Shown here: piece by piece, positions 1-7,967 of the stretch
Layout of the letters: each line of letters opens with the position of its first letter
How positions within the stretch are numbered: position 1 is the first letter of the stretch
Assembly (NCBI GenBank): GCA_900545405.1
Contig: UQYT01000039.1
Location: 1-23,487 of the forward strand
Direction of reading: 5' to 3'
Source: an uncultured Eubacteriales bacterium
Lineage (GTDB): Bacteria; Bacillota; Clostridia; Oscillospirales; Oscillospiraceae
DNA length: 23,487 bases
Program-made: the position numbers and the translations under genes
The notes under the pieces: generated by a model
What the model saw: the letters and a program-made list of their open reading frames with translations, nothing else
What the model was told of the DNA's origin: nothing
Database searches by the model: none

Positions 1-1133
1 CGGACGCCGAAGCCGCCGCCGGAGCGGTAGGAGACGATCTTGCCGTTGTCGGGGGCGAAGTTGTTCTTCGGGTCCTCGGTGGTGACGCGGCACTGGATGG
101 AGTAGCCGTCCACGCGGAGGTCGCTCTGCTTGGCGAGGCCGATCTCCGGGTGGGAGAGCGGCGCGCCGCCCGCGATGAGTATCTGCGCGCGCACGATGTC
201 GATGCCGGTGACCATCTCGGTGACGGTGTGCTCGACCTGGATGCGCGGGTTCATCTCGATGAAGTAGTGATTGCCGCTCTTGTCCACGAGGAACTCGACC
301 GTGCCGGCGTTCACATAGTGCACCGCCTCGGCGATCTTGACGGCGTCGGCGTGGAGCTTCTCGCGCACCTCGGGCGCGACGCTCCAGGCCGGGGCGAACT
401 CGACGACCTTCTGATAGCGCCGCTGGAGGGAGCAGTCGCGCTCGCCCAGGTGGCGGACGCAGCCGTGCTCGTCGGCGAGGATCTGCACCTCGATGTGCTT
501 GGGCTCGACGAGGTACTTCTCCATGAAGATGCTGTCGTCGCCGAAAGCCTTGCGGGCCTCGTTCGAGACCAGCTCAAAAGCCGGGGCCACGTCCTCGGGC
601 TTCTCGCAGAGGCGCATGCCGCGCCCGCCGCCGCCCGCGGAGGCCTTGAGGATGACGGGGAAGCCGAACTCCTTGGCCTTGGCAAGCGCCTCGTCGTCGT
701 CCTTCAGCGGCTCGCGCGTGCCGGGGATGACGGGCACGCCGCAGGCCACGGCTATCTTCTTGGCCTCGAGCTTGTCGCCCATCTTGGCGAGCACGCTGCT
801 CGGGGGGCCTATGAACTTTATCCCGGCGTCCTCGCAGGCCTTGGCAAAGGCCGCGTTCTCGGAAAGGAAGCCGTAGCCCGGGTGGATGGCGTCCACGCCG
901 CGCTTTTTCGCCAGCGCTATTATCTCGTCAATGGCGAGGTACGCGCCGAGGGGGCTCAGGTGCTCGCCGATGAGATAGGCCTCGTCCGCCTTGGTGCGGA
1001 AGAGGTTCATCGTGTCCTCCTTGGAGTAGATGGCGAGGGTGCGGATGTCGAGGTCATAGCACGCGCGGAAGATGCGTATCGCTATCTCGCCGCGGTTCGC
1101 GGCCATGACTTTTTCAAAGGGTCTCTGAAGCAT
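1..1133 (-). CDS. pyc: pyruvate carboxylase, N-terminal biotin-carboxylase part (3' end beyond window)
   Basis: About 377 residues are visible; the gene runs off the left edge, so the carboxyltransferase and biotinyl domains cannot be seen. The visible part is a complete-looking biotin carboxylase: an N-terminal AANRGEIAIR fold start, DAIHPGYGFLSEN, the ATP-grasp glycine loop KASAGGGGRGMR near residue 165, and NPRIQVEH near 297. The segment RTLAIYSKED...KADEAYLIG and the ending AYRSGGGFGVR-like YRSGGGFGVR are typical of pyruvate carboxylase rather than AccC of acetyl-CoA carboxylase. Such enzymes make oxaloacetate from pyruvate and bicarbonate with ATP, in the cytoplasm. The ATG at 1133 is preceded by AAGGAG at good spacing. 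It lies 63 bases after proC on the same strand with no terminator between them, so it may be the last gene of the proline operon. A stand-alone biotin carboxylase subunit is the alternative. Confidence 0.85.
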   Translation of the reverse strand, partial: MLQRPFEKVMAANRGEIAIRIFRACYDLDIRTLAIYSKEDTMNLFRTKADEAYLIGEHLSPLGAYLAIDEIIALAKKRGVDAIHPGYGFLSENAAFAKACEDAGIKFIGPPSSVLAKMGDKLEAKKIAVACGVPVIPGTREPLKDDDEALAKAKEFGFPVILKASAGGGGRGMRLCEKPEDVAPAFELVSNEARKAFGDDSIFMEKYLVEPKHIEVQILADEHGCVRHLGERDCSLQRRYQKVVEFAPAWSVAPEVREKLHADAVKIAEAVHYVNAGTVEFLVDKSGNHYFIEMNPRIQVEHTVTEMVTGIDIVRAQILIAGGAPLSHPEIGLAKQSDLRVDGYSIQCRVTTEDPKNNFAPDNGKIVSYRSGGGFGV

Positions 1134-1196
1134 TGTCGTCTCCTTATATATCTAGAATCTTAAGCTTTTCCTGTCTGTAAAGGGCGCCGCGGAGGG

Positions 1197-1997
1197 TCAC
1201 TCTCCCCTGGCCAGCTCCTTGGAACGCCTCTTGTTGGCCCGGAACCCGGCCTTTACGGCCTCGGGCAGGCCGAGCTCGCACATGGCCTTTATCGCGGCCT
1301 CGGTGGTGCCCTTCTTGGAGGTGATGCGCCGGCGGAGCTCCTCGGGAGGGACGTCCTCGGCCTCCAGCTGCCGCGCCGCGCCGATGAGCGTCTGGCGCGC
1401 GAGCATCGCGGCCTTTTCCGGGGCCATGCCGTCCTCTATCGCAGCGTCGCGCAGCGCCTCTATGAGCAGGTACACATACGCCGCGCCGCTGCCCGAGAGG
1501 GCCGCCACGTCGTCGATCTCGCTCTCGTCTATCTTCACGGCCACGCCGCCGCAGGCAAAGATGCCGACGACCTTTTCCACGTCCGCATCCGTCGCCGTTT
1601 TGCCGGGGGCCACGCCGGAGGCGCCGCAGCCGACGGACATCGCGATGTTCGGCATGACGCGCACGACCCTCGCCTGGGGGAAGGCCGCCTCTACCGTCTC
1701 CGTGCCGATGCCGGCCATGATGATCACCACCAGCGTGCCCGGGGCGATGAAGTCCCGGTACACCGGCGCGGCCTCGGGGAAGCTCTGGGGCTTCACGGCG
1801 ATGACCACCGTGTCGGCCTTGCGTATCGCCTCGGGCGCCGAGGGCACGGCACCGTACATCGCCTGGACCTCGCCCGTGCTCTTCGGGTTGCGCGGGTTCA
1901 CGACGAGGATGTCCCCGCCCGGCACCCCGTGCCGCACGAGGCCGCCGATTATGGCGCGCGCCATGCTGCCGCTGCCTATGAATGCTGTCTTTCCCAT
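1197..1997 (-). CDS. proC: pyrroline-5-carboxylate reductase
   Basis: A 266-residue protein, the usual length for ProC, which reduces pyrroline-5-carboxylate to proline with NAD(P)H, the last step of proline synthesis. It begins with the Rossmann motif FIGSGSMARAIIGGL. It carries the family core VRVMPNIAMSVGCGASG around residues 115-130. The C-terminal substrate/dimer region contains ALSGSGAAYVYLLIEAL followed by RRRITSKKGTTEAA. The ATG at 1997 has a GGGAGG site just behind the proA stop codon; the gap from proA is 13 bases, so the two genes are almost certainly translated from one message. Nothing looks truncated. Confidence 0.95.
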   Translation of the reverse strand: MGKTAFIGSGSMARAIIGGLVRHGVPGGDILVVNPRNPKSTGEVQAMYGAVPSAPEAIRKADTVVIAVKPQSFPEAAPVYRDFIAPGTLVVIIMAGIGTETVEAAFPQARVVRVMPNIAMSVGCGASGVAPGKTATDADVEKVVGIFACGGVAVKIDESEIDDVAALSGSGAAYVYLLIEALRDAAIEDGMAPEKAAMLARQTLIGAARQLEAEDVPPEELRRRITSKKGTTEAAIKAMCELGLPEAVKAGFRANKRRSKELARGE

Positions 1998-2010
1998 GCC
2001 GACGCCTCCC

Positions 2011-3258
2011 TTACGGACGCACCTGGCCGGTGCCCAGCACCAGGTACTTGTAGCTCGTTATCTCCTCAAGGCCGAGCGGGCCGCGGGCGTGGAGCTTCTG
2101 CGTCGAGATGCCGAGCTCCGCGCCGAAGCCGAACTCGAAGCCGTCCGTGAAGCGCGTGGAGGCGTTCCAGTCCACGACGGCGGCGTCCACGTTGCGCAGG
2201 AAGTAGTCGGCGTTCGCCTTGTCGGCCGTGACTATGCACTCCGTATGCTTGGTGCCGTAGCGGTTTATGTGCTCGACGGCGGCCTTGACGTCGGGGACGA
2301 CCTTGACGGCCATGGCGAGGCGGAGATATTCGTCCGCCCAGTCGGCCTCGGTGGCCGGTATCATGCCCTCAGTGTAGCGCGCCGCGGCCTCGTCGCCGTG
2401 GAGCTCCACGTTCTTGTCCGTGAGCGCCTTCAAAAGCGACTTGAGGTGCTCCTCAGCCCAGTCCTCCTGCACCAGCAGGGTCTCGGCGGCGTTGCAGACG
2501 CCGGTGCGCTGGGTCTTGGCGTTTATGACTATGGCCTCGGCCATCGCGTAGTCCGCGCTCTTGTCCACGTAGACGTGGCAGTTGCCGGTGCCGGTCTGCA
2601 AGACGGGCACGGTGGAGTTCATAACGGCGTTGTTTATGAGCCGCGCGCCGCCGCGGGGGACGATGAGGTCGATGTACTCCCGCAGCTTGAGCATGCGGTC
2701 GACGGTCTCGTGGCTCGGATCCTCGACCAGGCAGACCGCGTCGGGCGTGACGCCGCTCGCTTCCAGCGACTCGCGCATGACGCGCACCAGCGCCGCGTTC
2801 GACTCATACGCCGAGGAGCTGCCGCGCAGGAGCATCGCACTGCCGGCCTTGAAGGCCAGCGCCGCGGCGTCCACCGTGACGTTCGGCCTCGCCTCGTAGA
2901 TGATGCCGATGACGCCCATCGGCACGCGGACCTTGCGGATGACGAGCCCGTTGGGGCGGGTCCACTCGTCCATCACGCGCCCGATGGGGTCGGGCAGCGC
3001 CGCCACCTGGTCGAGGCCCTCGGCCATGCCGGCTATGCGGTCGGCGTTGAGCATCAGGCGGTCGAGCAGGGACTCGGGCATGCCGCTCTCGCGGCCCTTG
3101 GTCATGTCTTTTTCATTGGCCGCGAGGATCTCCGGCGTCTTTTCGACCAGAGCCTTTGCCATGGCACGCAGCGCCTCGTTTTTTCGCTCAGTGCCAAGCT
3201 GGGCGACTTCGAGGCTCGCGGCCTTTGCGGCCTTTGCGCTTTCGACGAGTGTTTTCAT
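2011..3258 (-). CDS. proA: gamma-glutamyl phosphate reductase
   Basis: A 415-residue aldehyde-dehydrogenase-fold enzyme that reduces gamma-glutamyl phosphate to glutamate semialdehyde with NADPH, the second step of proline synthesis. Family landmarks are GVIGIIYEARPNVTVDAAAL (residues 115-134) and the catalytic cysteine in QRTGVCNAAETLLV (C255). The C-terminal half includes DWNASTRFTDGFEFGFGAELGISTQ. The frame stays open 107 codons further upstream, but that part lies inside proB and reads as low-complexity Arg-rich sequence. The start is the ATG at 3258, where ATGA overlaps the proB stop. That overlap implies translational coupling and matched amounts of ProB and ProA, which act as partners on a labile intermediate. 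Confidence 0.95.
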   Translation of the reverse strand: MKTLVESAKAAKAASLEVAQLGTERKNEALRAMAKALVEKTPEILAANEKDMTKGRESGMPESLLDRLMLNADRIAGMAEGLDQVAALPDPIGRVMDEWTRPNGLVIRKVRVPMGVIGIIYEARPNVTVDAAALAFKAGSAMLLRGSSSAYESNAALVRVMRESLEASGVTPDAVCLVEDPSHETVDRMLKLREYIDLIVPRGGARLINNAVMNSTVPVLQTGTGNCHVYVDKSADYAMAEAIVINAKTQRTGVCNAAETLLVQEDWAEEHLKSLLKALTDKNVELHGDEAAARYTEGMIPATEADWADEYLRLAMAVKVVPDVKAAVEHINRYGTKHTECIVTADKANADYFLRNVDAAVVDWNASTRFTDGFEFGFGAELGISTQKLHARGPLGLEEITSYKYLVLGTGQVRP

Positions 3259-4376
3259 TCTGTTCCCTCCGTTTCTGTGTAGACCCAGTTGTCCTGGTGC
3301 ACCACCTCCGGCGGTCGGCCGGGGCAGCGCGCGGCGGCCTCCGCAGAGGAGAGCCCCGCTATGTTTTTCAGCTCGGATGAGCTGTAGTTGACTATGCCGC
3401 GCCCCAGCAGCGCCCCGCCGCCGGAGAGCCAGACCCTTACGACGTCGCCGGGGGCAAAGTCGCCCTCCGCGGCGCGCACGCCCGCCGGCAGCAGACTCTT
3501 GCCGCGGCGGCAGAGCGCCTCCGCCGCGCCGGGGTCGATGTAGATGTTGCCCCTGGTCGGGGCGTAGAAGGCCATCCACTGCAGGCGCGTCTTCATGCCG
3601 CTGCCCGCCTTGAAGTATGTGCCCCGCGCCGTGCCGGCGACGGCCTTTTGCAGCACGTCCGGCTCCGCGGAGTGGCAGATGACCACAGGCACGCCCGCGC
3701 CGGAGGCGAGCTTAGCGCCCTCGACCTTAGTGGCCATGCCGCCGGTGCCGTTGGCGCTGCCCGCGCCGCCCGCGAGGGCCTCCAGCTCCGGCGTGACGCG
3801 CTCAACCGTATCGATGTGCTCCGCGTCCGGGTCCGAGCGCGGGTCGGCGGTGTAGAGCCCGTCCGTGTCCGTCAGCAGCACGAGGAGGTCCGCGTGCAGC
3901 ATCGCCGCCACCTGGGCCGAGAGCATGTCGTTGTCGCCCAGCTTCAGCTCGGCGATGGACACCGTGTCGTTTTCATTTATTATGGGCACCGCCCCGCGCG
4001 CGAGCAGCACCTCAAGCGCCGAAAAGGCGTTGTGATAGCGCCGCCGGTCGCGGAAGTCGTCCCGCGTGAGCAGCAGCTGCGCCGCAACGTAGCCGTGCTC
4101 GTGCAGGCAGCGCGTGTATTCCTCCATCAGCAGCCCCTGGCCAACCGCGGCGCAGGCCTGCTTTGCCGCCGTCGCCTTGGGCCGCTCGTGATAGCCCAGC
4201 AGCGTGTAGCCCGCGGCAATGGCCGCGCTCGTCACCATGACGACCTGGTGCCCCTCGTCCCGGAGCTGCGCCACCTGAGCCGTCAGCGAGCGCAGCCGCT
4301 CCGGCGAGAGCCGCCCGCTCTTCTCCGTCAGGGAGCTGGTGCCTATCTTTACGACTATCGTCTTTTTCCCGCTCAT
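3255..4376 (-). CDS. proB: glutamate 5-kinase with C-terminal PUA domain
   Basis: A 373-residue amino-acid kinase that phosphorylates the gamma-carboxyl of glutamate, the committed and usually proline-inhibited step. The kinase domain starts TIVVKIGTSSLT, has VVMVTSAAIAAG near residue 46, PIINENDTVS (131-140) and LKLGDNDMLSAQVA (145-157), then LLTDTDGLYTADPR (168-180) and GTGGMATKVEGAKLA (211-224). Residues from about 275 onward form the PUA domain (GNIYIDPGA, LLPAGVRAAEGDFAPGDVVRV), so this is the full-length form. The chosen ATG at 4376 has GGGGAGG upstream at normal spacing; a longer open frame to 4454 would run through the promoter region. It overlaps proA by four bases and is first in proB-proA-proC. 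Confidence 0.95.
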   Translation of the reverse strand: MSGKKTIVVKIGTSSLTEKSGRLSPERLRSLTAQVAQLRDEGHQVVMVTSAAIAAGYTLLGYHERPKATAAKQACAAVGQGLLMEEYTRCLHEHGYVAAQLLLTRDDFRDRRRYHNAFSALEVLLARGAVPIINENDTVSIAELKLGDNDMLSAQVAAMLHADLLVLLTDTDGLYTADPRSDPDAEHIDTVERVTPELEALAGGAGSANGTGGMATKVEGAKLASGAGVPVVICHSAEPDVLQKAVAGTARGTYFKAGSGMKTRLQWMAFYAPTRGNIYIDPGAAEALCRRGKSLLPAGVRAAEGDFAPGDVVRVWLSGGGALLGRGIVNYSSSELKNIAGLSSAEAAARCPGRPPEVVHQDNWVYTETEGTE

Positions 4377-4424
4377 GTACAAAGTTCCTCCCCTAAAATA
4401 CAAAGCTTCGGGAAATTGATTTTT

Positions 4425-4487
4425 TATTATAACACAGCTCCTTGCATTATCCAAGCATATTAACGTTTATTAAGCTGTGTTATAATA
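4425..4487. repeat. perfect 15-bp inverted repeat in the proB/asparaginase divergent promoter region
   Basis: The left arm 4425-4439 (TATTATAACACAGCT) and the right arm 4473-4487 (AGCTGTGTTATAATA) are exact reverse complements, separated by 33 bases. Each arm contains a TATAAT box facing outward: the left arm towards proB, the right arm towards the asparaginase gene. The layout could be a pair of half-sites for one regulator covering both promoters, or a mirrored promoter pair. With a 33-base loop it is not a typical terminator. Confidence 0.8.
4426..4454 (-). promoter_or_regulatory. candidate promoter for proBAC
   Basis: Read on the minus strand, TATAAT (complement of 4426-4431) is preceded by a 17-base spacer and TTGGAT (complement of 4449-4454). 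The -10 is a perfect consensus; the -35 matches only TTG. It sits about 50 bases before the proB start, leaving a short leader with no room for a T-box. Confidence 0.55.
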
Positions 4488-4488
4488 T
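4460..4488 (+). promoter_or_regulatory. candidate promoter for the asparaginase gene
   Basis: A -10 region TATAATAT lies at 4481-4488 in the right arm of the inverted repeat. TTAACG at 4460-4465 is the best -35, with a 17-base spacer to TAATAT (4483-4488) or 15 to TATAAT (4481-4486). The leader before the GTG start is about 30 bases. Confidence 0.5.
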
Positions 4489-4518
4489 AAATAATCTGTA
4501 AATAGGAGGCGCACCCGC

Positions 4519-5532
4519 GTGAAAAAGCGGATACTCTTCATTGGCACGGGCGGCACCATCGCCTCGGAGATGTCGGACGAGGGGCTGCTGCCGGGGGTGG
4601 GCGCGTCGGCACTGCTCGGCTATGTGCCGGACGTGGCGGAGCTCTGCGAGGCCGAGAGCGTGCAGCTCTTCGAGCTCGACAGCACCAACATAGGCCCGGA
4701 CGAGTGGCTGGAGATGGCGCGCACCGTGCGCCGAAACTACTCGCGCTTCGACGGCTTCGTCATCAGCCACGGTACGGACACGATGGCCTACACCGCCGCC
4801 GCGCTGAGCTATCTCATCCAGCGCAGCCCCAAGCCCATCATCCTGACCGGCGCGCAGAAGCCCATCGGCTTTGACACTACGGACTCGCGCCAGAACCTGC
4901 GCGACGCCTTTGCCTGCGCCTGCGACGGCGGCATACACGGGGTCTGCATCGTCTTCAACGGCCGGGTCATCCTCGGCACCCGCGCGAGAAAGACGCACTC
5001 GAAGAGCTTCGACGCCTTCTCGAGCATCAACTACCCGAACATAGCGGCCGTGCGCGACGGCCGCATCCTGCGCTACATAGAGCCGGAGCACCTGCCGGAG
5101 CCGAAGTTTTACGGCGGGCTCGACACCCGCGTGGGACTGCTCAAGCTCATCCCCGGCACGGAGCCGGAGCTGCTGGAGTTCATGCTCCGCCGCTGCCGGG
5201 CACTGGTCATAGAGAGCTTCGGCGTCGGCGGACTGCCGGAGCGCGGAGGCATGCACGCCCTGGTGAAGTCGGCGGCGAGGGAGGGCAAGGCCATAGTCAT
5301 GACTACCCAGGTGCAGAACGAGGGCTCCGACCTCGCGGTGTACGGCACGGGCAGCGCCCTGGCGCGCAGCCCCGGCATCATGGAGGCCTACGACATGACC
5401 ACCGAGGCCGCCGTGGCAAAGCTGATGTGGCTGCTGCCCCTCGCCGCCTCGCCGGAGGACATACCCCGGCTGTTCTACACCCCTGTCTCCAAAGACCTGC
5501 TCTCGGAGGCGCCCAGGCCCGCGGGGCTGTGA
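4519..5532 (+). CDS. ansA: type I (cytoplasmic) L-asparaginase
   Basis: A 337-residue asparaginase that hydrolyses asparagine to aspartate and ammonia. It carries both catalytic threonine motifs: GTGGTIAS near the N-terminus (T13) and ISHGTDTMAYTAAAL (T86, D87), plus ILTGAQKPIGFDTTDSRQNL in the middle. It has no signal peptide, and its length and RARKTHSKSFDAF segment fit the cytoplasmic AnsA type rather than the periplasmic one. The start is a GTG at 4519, chosen because AGGAGG at 4504-4509 lies nine bases before it and MKKRILFIGTGG is the natural N-terminus. It is a single-gene unit with its own terminator, divergent from proBAC. Glutaminase side activity cannot be judged from sequence. Confidence 0.92.
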   Translation: MKKRILFIGTGGTIASEMSDEGLLPGVGASALLGYVPDVAELCEAESVQLFELDSTNIGPDEWLEMARTVRRNYSRFDGFVISHGTDTMAYTAAALSYLIQRSPKPIILTGAQKPIGFDTTDSRQNLRDAFACACDGGIHGVCIVFNGRVILGTRARKTHSKSFDAFSSINYPNIAAVRDGRILRYIEPEHLPEPKFYGGLDTRVGLLKLIPGTEPELLEFMLRRCRALVIESFGVGGLPERGGMHALVKSAAREGKAIVMTTQVQNEGSDLAVYGTGSALARSPGIMEAYDMTTEAAVAKLMWLLPLAASPEDIPRLFYTPVSKDLLSEAPRPAGL

Positions 5533-5572
5533 AAAAAGCGCGGCCGCCTTTTTCGGCGGCCGCGCGGTTTTT
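5532..5572. terminator. bidirectional intrinsic terminator
   Basis: A perfect 11-bp GC stem (5538-5548 with 5555-5565, loop TTTTTC) is followed on the plus strand by GGTTTTT. On the minus strand it is followed by TTTTTT (complement of 5532-5537). It serves the asparaginase gene and the convergent glycosidase gene. Confidence 0.92.
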
Positions 5573-5582
5573 ATGTATGGGC

Positions 5583-7907
5583 CTATCTTCCGAGCAGCCG
5601 AGCCAGGGCGTGGGAGGAGCGGCCGTTAGCAAGCTCCAGCAGCACGCGGAGCCAGGGCCCGCGCACGCCGCCGTTTATCTGCATACCGCTCAGGGAGGCG
5701 TCCGCCGCCGAGGAGAGCATCATGCGGTATTCGGGCGAGCTCCTGTCCCAGCCGGAGGCGCGGGCGATGACCAGCTCCATCGCGCGGTAGAGCGCCCGGG
5801 CGAGCCGGCTGTCGGCGTGGATGTCGAGCAGGGTGTTCTCCATGGTGTATAGCCCGCGGCGGAGCAGCCGCTCCGGGGCCCTGCGACCCAGCAGGCGCTC
5901 AAAGTCCGCCGTGTCCGGCGTGCCGGAGGGGGCAAAGTACCAGCCTGGCGTCCCGGGCGGCTCCGGCAGAGCGTCCCCGGCGAGGCTGAGCTCCGCCTCG
6001 AGGCGGATGTCGGCGCTGCTCGAGCCGAGGGCGAGGCGGTAAGTCCCGCCCGGCGTGCGCCATCCCGCATCCGTCCAGACCGCGAGGGCGCCCGGGTCGA
6101 GGTCTATGCGCACCCGGCGGCTCTCGCCGGGCGCAAGCTGCACGCGCGCAAAGCCGCAGAGATTCAGCCTCGGGCGGTAATATCCGCTCTCCGGCGGCGT
6201 GAAATAGAGCTGCGCCACCTCGGCGCCCGGGACGGCGCCGGTGTTCGTCAGCGTGAAGGAGACGCCGCCCTCGTCGGCTGCGAGGTCGGAGTAGGCAAAG
6301 CTCGTGTAGCTCAGCCCGTGGCCGAAGGGGAAGCGCACGGGTATGCCAGCGCTGGCGTAATGGCGGTAGCCGACGTAGAGGCCCTCGCGGTAGAGGGGGT
6401 CGCGCTCGCCGTAATAGGGCGCGCAGACGCAGTCGGAATAGCGCAGCGGCCAGCTCTCGGCCAGCTTGCCGCCGGGGTTCGCGTCCCCGAAGAGCAGCTC
6501 CGCCGCCGCCTCGCCGCCCGCCTCGCCGGACAGTCCGAGGTAGAGGATGCCGCGCACCTTGTCCGCCCAGGGCAGCTCCACCGCGCCGCCGCAGGAGAGC
6601 ACGACCACGGTGTTAGGATTCGCCGCCGCCACGGCTTCGATGAGCCGGTCGTGGCCCTCGGGCAGGGACATGTCCGCACGGTCGAAGCCCTCGGACTCGC
6701 ACTGGGGCGGGAGCCCGGCAAAGACCACGGCGGTCCCGGCCCGCCGCGCCGCCGCGACGGCCTCGTCTATGAGCGTCCCCGGCGCGCTGCCGTCGCCGAG
6801 GCAGCCCTGCACCCAGCGCACGTCCGGGCAGGCGCCCGCGGCGCTGGTGAGCTTCCGGGCGTTTATGTGGCTGCTGCCGGAGCCCTGATAGCGCGGGTGG
6901 ACGGCCATGTCGCCGATGAAAACCGTCCCCGCCCGGTCGCGTATGGGCAGAACGCCGCCCTCGTTCTTGAGCAGCACGGCGCAGCTCGCCGCCGCGCGGC
7001 GGGCGAGGTCGTGGTTCGCGTCGAGGTCGGCGGTGCGGCCCTCGGCAGCGGGGGCGGAGTATTTCTCCGCAAGGCGCGCCACGCGCGCGGCGCATTTTTC
7101 CACCGCCTCCCGCCGTAGCAGACCCAGCCGGAGCGCCGCGAGGCACTCGAGCTCCATGTAGAGCGAGCCGCCGGGCATCATGAGGTCGCAGCCGGCCTCA
7201 AAGCCGCGGACGCGGTCGCTCATGGCGCCCCAGTCGGTTATGACAGCGCCGTCAAAGCCCCAGTCGGAGCGGAGGATGTCGGTCAGCAGCGTCTTGTTGT
7301 CCGAGCAGTGCACGCCGTTCACGGCGTTGTAGGCGCACATGACGGAGGCGGGCCGCCCCTCGCGGACGGCGATCTCAAAGCCGCGGAGGTACAGCTCCCG
7401 GAGCGTGTGCCCGTCCACGACGCTGTCGGAGGAAAAGCGCTTGTACTCCTGGCTGTTGCAGGCGAAGTGCTTTAGACAGGCGCCCGCGCCCTCGGACTGG
7501 ACGCCGCGGATGAAGGCGGCGGCGAGCTTGCCCGTGAGCAGCGGGTCCTCGGAGAAGTACTCGAAGTTCCGCCCGCAGAGCGGGCTGCGCTTGAGGTTCG
7601 CGCCCGGGCCGAGGATGAGGCCCACGCCCTCCGCGAGCGCCTCCCGGCCAAGGGCCGCGCCTATCTCAAAGAGCAGCTCCTCGTCCCAGCCGCAGGCGGT
7701 GAGCACGGCGGTGGGGAAGCAGGTGGCGGGCAGGGAGCGGTTCATGCCCAGCATGTCGCCCGTGTGCTCCTGTTTGCGCAGGCCGTGGGGGCCGTCGGCC
7801 ATCATCAGCGGGTGCAGCCCCAGCCGGGGTACGGCGCGCGTGTGCCAGCAGTCCGCCCCCTCGCAGAGCTCCACGAGCTCCCGGGCGTCAAGTTTTGAAA
7901 CGTCCAT
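5583..7907 (-). CDS. glycoside hydrolase family 3 beta-glycosidase (probable beta-glucosidase)
   Basis: A 774-residue cytoplasmic GH3 enzyme with no signal peptide. The TIM-barrel domain (about 25-285) has ADGPHGLR, LKHFACNSQE (K146, H147) and the nucleophile aspartate in AVITDWGAMSD (D225). The second alpha/beta domain (about 295-485) has the acid/base region CESEGFDRADMSLPEGHD (E404/E406) and NPGGKLAESWP. A fibronectin-III-like domain spans roughly 535-640 after FPFGHGLSYTSF. The last 120 residues form an extra helical tail. Exo-hydrolysis of beta-linked glucosides or oligosaccharides is expected, but the sugar cannot be assigned. The ATG at 7907 has GGAGG nine bases upstream; an in-frame ATG at 7940 lies in the upstream hairpin and has no such site. 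It follows the carboxypeptidase gene by 59 bases and may depend on its transcript. Confidence 0.88.
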   Translation of the reverse strand: MDVSKLDARELVELCEGADCWHTRAVPRLGLHPLMMADGPHGLRKQEHTGDMLGMNRSLPATCFPTAVLTACGWDEELLFEIGAALGREALAEGVGLILGPGANLKRSPLCGRNFEYFSEDPLLTGKLAAAFIRGVQSEGAGACLKHFACNSQEYKRFSSDSVVDGHTLRELYLRGFEIAVREGRPASVMCAYNAVNGVHCSDNKTLLTDILRSDWGFDGAVITDWGAMSDRVRGFEAGCDLMMPGGSLYMELECLAALRLGLLRREAVEKCAARVARLAEKYSAPAAEGRTADLDANHDLARRAAASCAVLLKNEGGVLPIRDRAGTVFIGDMAVHPRYQGSGSSHINARKLTSAAGACPDVRWVQGCLGDGSAPGTLIDEAVAAARRAGTAVVFAGLPPQCESEGFDRADMSLPEGHDRLIEAVAAANPNTVVVLSCGGAVELPWADKVRGILYLGLSGEAGGEAAAELLFGDANPGGKLAESWPLRYSDCVCAPYYGERDPLYREGLYVGYRHYASAGIPVRFPFGHGLSYTSFAYSDLAADEGGVSFTLTNTGAVPGAEVAQLYFTPPESGYYRPRLNLCGFARVQLAPGESRRVRIDLDPGALAVWTDAGWRTPGGTYRLALGSSSADIRLEAELSLAGDALPEPPGTPGWYFAPSGTPDTADFERLLGRRAPERLLRRGLYTMENTLLDIHADSRLARALYRAMELVIARASGWDRSSPEYRMMLSSAADASLSGMQINGGVRGPWLRVLLELANGRSSHALARLLGR

Positions 7908-7930
7908 GTTCGGTATCCTCCATATATGTT

Positions 7931-7967
7931 CAGACCCCATCCGGAGGGATGGGGTCTGGCGGTTTTT
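7931..7967 (+). terminator. strong hairpin between the carboxypeptidase and glycosidase genes
   Basis: A perfect 12-bp stem (7931-7942 with 7947-7958, loop GGAG) is followed on the plus strand by GCGGTTTTT, the layout of an intrinsic terminator. Both neighbouring genes are on the minus strand, where the stem is followed by AACATATAT rather than a U run. On the coding strand it could attenuate or stabilise transcript ends; on the plus strand it would stop antisense transcription. Confidence 0.7.

Noticed and set aside
1219..3282. Long plus-strand open frame (687 codons) antisense to proC and proA
   Set aside because: It is the mirror of two clearly recognised genes with conserved catalytic motifs; the product is low-complexity and has no ribosome site. 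Long antisense frames are expected at this GC content.
2011..3579. Extended proA start at 3579
   Set aside because: The extra 107 codons lie inside proB, read as Arg/Gly-rich noise, and the family start at 3258 overlaps the proB stop as ATGA.
4377..4518. T-box or riboswitch leader before proB
   Set aside because: Only 142 bases separate the divergent starts and the predicted leader is about 50 bases, too short for a T-box.
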